A stretch of DNA of 7,339 bases, taken from Candidatus Poribacteria bacterium. Lineage in GTDB: Bacteria > Poribacteria > WGA-4E > B28-G17. The position numbers were made by a program, and so were the translations under genes. The first letter of the stretch is position 1. Each line of letters starts with the position of its first letter. The notes under the pieces were generated by a model. That model was not told where the DNA came from, ran no database searches, and saw only the letters and a list, made by a program, of their open reading frames with translations. Shown here in pieces: positions 5,154-7,339 of the stretch. The stretch covers positions 1-7,339 of the forward strand of contig QNBQ01000067.1 of the NCBI GenBank assembly GCA_003645735.1. Direction: 5' to 3'.

Positions 5154-7339
5154 ATGTCGTTTCCGAAGAGACGTCCTCCGAGGGCGAGCTTCCCCAGGCC
5201 CGAGGAGGGGGAGATCGTCGGGATCAACCCGCCCGGGTTCTGCTGGTGGCGGGCCGAAGGGGCGGAAAGTTATCGGTTTGAGATAGAAAGCTCTGAGGGG
5301 AAGATCGTTTATCAAGCCGATGGCCTCAAGGACCCCGTTCACGTGCCGGATAGAACGCTCCCGCCTGGTGAATACAAATGGAGGGTTCTGGCGATCGGCC
5401 CGGGAGGCGAGGTTCTGGGCGTATGGGGGCCTAGGAGCTTCAGGATACCCGAAGGCGTCCCCGAACAGCCGTGGATCCCCGCCGGGGAGCTCCTCAAGAG
5501 GGTTCCCCCCGAACACCCCAGGGTGATCTTCCTCAAGGCCGATCTGGATCGGCTGCGGGAGAGCGTCAGATCGACCCGAAAGGAGCCGTTCGAAGCGCTG
5601 ATCGCCCGGGCCGAGAGATGCCTGTCGCTGGAGCCGCCCCGCGAGCCGGATTACGACCGGCTGGAGGATCCATCCGAGCGGCGCATGGCCTACACCTACT
5701 GCTTCAGGGAGTTCCGGAAGGTCATCGACGGCGGCATGGAGATCCTGGCCCTGGCCTATCTGTTCACCGGGGATCGGAGATACGGCGAGGCGGCCCTCAG
5801 GATATTGACCGAGGTGGCCAAGTGGGATCCCGAAGGGATCTCCTCCATCCTCTCCCCTTACGGCGACGAGATAGGGCTGAGCCTGGTCAAGACTGAGGCG
5901 CACTGTTACGATTGGCTTTACGACCTTATGGACGACGGACAGCGCGAGCTTATAAAGCGGATGTTGATAGCCAGGGGGAACCAGATGCTGCGTCGGCTGA
6001 GGGATCGGCGGGACTTCCTCGCCTACCCGGAGGAGAGCCATAACGGACGGCTTCCGGGCTACCTGTGCGAACACGCAATCGCGCTGGCCGAGGAGCCGGA
6101 AGCTGAGGAGTGGCTGGATTACGCCCTGCGCGCCATATTCACCGTCTTCCCGCACTGGGGCGGACGGGACGGCGGATGGGCCGAGGGGATAAGCTACGGG
6201 ATGGCTTACAACAAGATACTTCTGCCGCCGTTCGAGGCCGTCCGGGCGGCGCTGGGGATAGATCTCTGGCAGCGGCCCTTCTTCCGGAAGGTGAGGCGTT
6301 TCTTCCTGTATTGCACCTCGCCCCTGGCCGAAATATCGCCGTTCGGGGATGGTGCGACCTGGAGGGGGCCACAGGGGGCAGCGGACCTGATGATCCACCA
6401 CGCCCAGCTCTTCAGGGATCCATACTGCCGGTGGTGGGCCTTGAAGGCGAACCCGAACGCCAGGAGGTCGGCGGGCTTGATAAGCCTCATTTTGCCCGAT
6501 GAGGTGAAGGCGGAGCCGCCGCTCGATCTGCCCAATGATGCCGCCTTCAGAGGGGTTGGATGGGTCGCCCTCCACAGCGATATAGCCGATCCCGAAAACG
6601 ACGCGTTCGTCCTCTTCAAATCCTCACCTTACGGCTCAGTCAGCCACAGCCACGCCGACCAGAACTGTTTCTGCATCATGAAGGGCGGCAAGGCGCTGGC
6701 GACCTCCTCCGGGTATTACGGCCCGGCCTACGGCATGCCCCACCACGCCAAATGGACCCGCCAGACCAAAGCGCACTGCGGGGTGCTGGTCGACGGGGAG
6801 GGACAGGTCGACCGATCGGCGGAGGCGAGGGGCGGGATACTCAGCTTCAACTCGTCCTCCTGGTTCGGATACGCCTGCGGCGACGCGACCGAAGCTTACG
6901 GCGGGAGGCTTTCGAAGTTCCTGAGGCATATAGCGCTGGTCCGCCCCGGGCTTGTCTGTATCGTCGACGAGCTTGAGGCGCCTAAGCCTTCCGCGTTCCA
7001 ATGGCTGCTGCACGCCTTCGAGCCGTTCGAGCTGGACGAGGACGGGCAGATTGTCATCTCGAAGCGGAACGGGGCGAGGATGACGGTCAGGCTCTTCGTC
7101 CCGGGAGGGTTTGACTTCAGCCAGACGGATCGGTTCGACACGCCCTTCAACGAGGGGATTCCGCCTCAATATCACAGGGATCTGCCCAACCATTATCATT
7201 TCACCGCCTCCACGCGGAGGAGGTTCGAGAGGGTTAGGATCGTCGCCTTCGCCCTGGTGGAGGGGCCGGATGAGCAGTTCGAGTGGAGGGAGATGAAGCT
7301 GCCCGTAGGATGGGCTGGGGTAGAGGTGAGGTTCCCAGG
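5154..7339 (+). CDS. Heparinase II/III-family polysaccharide lyase with DUF4962-like N-terminal region (3' partial)
   Basis: The frame is open for 728 codons to the right edge, with no stop in the window. Residues about 20-100 look like a fibronectin/Ig-type beta domain (GINPPGFCWW, then YRFEIESS, PPGEYKWRV). An alpha-helical toroid follows, as in DUF4962 and related lyases: EILALAYLFTGDRRYGEAAL at about 199-218 and LVKTEAHCYDWLYDLM are typical. SHNGR at 295-299 and EGISYGMAY at 344-352 probably supply the histidine/asparagine and tyrosine of the catalytic centre, and PFGDG at 396-400 is also family-like. The C-terminal heparinase II/III beta-sheet part has SHSHADQN at 497-504, with metal- or substrate-binding histidines H498 and H500. 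Such enzymes cleave uronate-containing polysaccharides by beta-elimination. No signal peptide is evident (start MSFPKRRPPRASF), so it may act inside the cell on imported oligosaccharides, or be exported by another route. The substrate cannot be told from this sequence. Confidence 0.9.
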   Translation, partial: MSFPKRRPPRASFPRPEEGEIVGINPPGFCWWRAEGAESYRFEIESSEGKIVYQADGLKDPVHVPDRTLPPGEYKWRVLAIGPGGEVLGVWGPRSFRIPEGVPEQPWIPAGELLKRVPPEHPRVIFLKADLDRLRESVRSTRKEPFEALIARAERCLSLEPPREPDYDRLEDPSERRMAYTYCFREFRKVIDGGMEILALAYLFTGDRRYGEAALRILTEVAKWDPEGISSILSPYGDEIGLSLVKTEAHCYDWLYDLMDDGQRELIKRMLIARGNQMLRRLRDRRDFLAYPEESHNGRLPGYLCEHAIALAEEPEAEEWLDYALRAIFTVFPHWGGRDGGWAEGISYGMAYNKILLPPFEAVRAALGIDLWQRPFFRKVRRFFLYCTSPLAEISPFGDGATWRGPQGAADLMIHHAQLFRDPYCRWWALKANPNARRSAGLISLILPDEVKAEPPLDLPNDAAFRGVGWVALHSDIADPENDAFVLFKSSPYGSVSHSHADQNCFCIMKGGKALATSSGYYGPAYGMPHHAKWTRQTKAHCGVLVDGEGQVDRSAEARGGILSFNSSSWFGYACGDATEAYGGRLSKFLRHIALVRPGLVCIVDELEAPKPSAFQWLLHAFEPFELDEDGQIVISKRNGARMTVRLFVPGGFDFSQTDRFDTPFNEGIPPQYHRDLPNHYHFTASTRRRFERVRIVAFALVEGPDEQFEWREMKLPVGWAGVEVRFP

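Noticed and set aside
5124..6575. 483-codon minus-strand open frame opposite the lyase gene
   Set aside because: It is rich in Pro, Gly and Arg with no recognisable motif, and lies antisense to a frame with clear lyase motifs, a perfect Shine-Dalgarno site and continuous coding to the window edge. It is a GC-driven shadow.

Overview
This is a GC-rich bacterial window. It carries a block of minus-strand genes, then three single genes on alternating strands. Arginine is often encoded by AGG and isoleucine by ATA or ATC, and the promoters are sigma-70-like with clear Shine-Dalgarno sites. The mix of genes (a class II-type EPSP synthase, a COG1082 sugar isomerase, a heparinase II/III-type polysaccharide lyase with a DUF4962-like N-terminal part, a radical SAM protein) resembles uncultured polysaccharide-degrading lineages such as Poribacteria or related candidate phyla. 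That placement is an inference from gene content only. I see no tRNA, rRNA, CRISPR array or mobile element.

Minus-strand operon (3630 down to 1): a DegT/DnrJ/EryC1 PLP aminotransferase, aroA, a COG1180-type radical SAM protein with an N-terminal zinc-ribbon-like region, and the start of a membrane protein that runs off the window. The genes are packed tightly: a GTGA overlap, then an ATGA overlap, then a 1-base gap. They are almost certainly co-transcribed and translationally coupled. A minus-strand promoter with a consensus TATAAT lies just upstream of the aminotransferase gene.

Divergent from it is a sugar phosphate isomerase/epimerase-like TIM barrel gene (3793-4542) with a near-perfect TTGACA-17-TATGAT promoter. 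It converges on a minus-strand gene (4563-5009) for a glycine-cleavage-H-like protein that has an altered lipoyl-lysine site and a very acidic tail. The two genes share a perfect 32-bp palindrome that covers both stop codons and probably acts as a bidirectional terminator.

From 5154 to the right edge one uninterrupted plus-strand frame of 728 codons encodes a heparinase II/III-like lyase that lacks its C-terminus in this window. It has a perfect Shine-Dalgarno sequence. The lyase and the isomerase would fit together in breakdown of an acidic or modified polysaccharide, while the operon combines aromatic biosynthesis (aroA) with an amino-sugar-type aminotransferase and a radical SAM enzyme. 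The most unusual items are the H-like protein, the palindromic terminator and the composition of the coupled operon. No clearly new multi-gene system can be demonstrated from this sequence alone.
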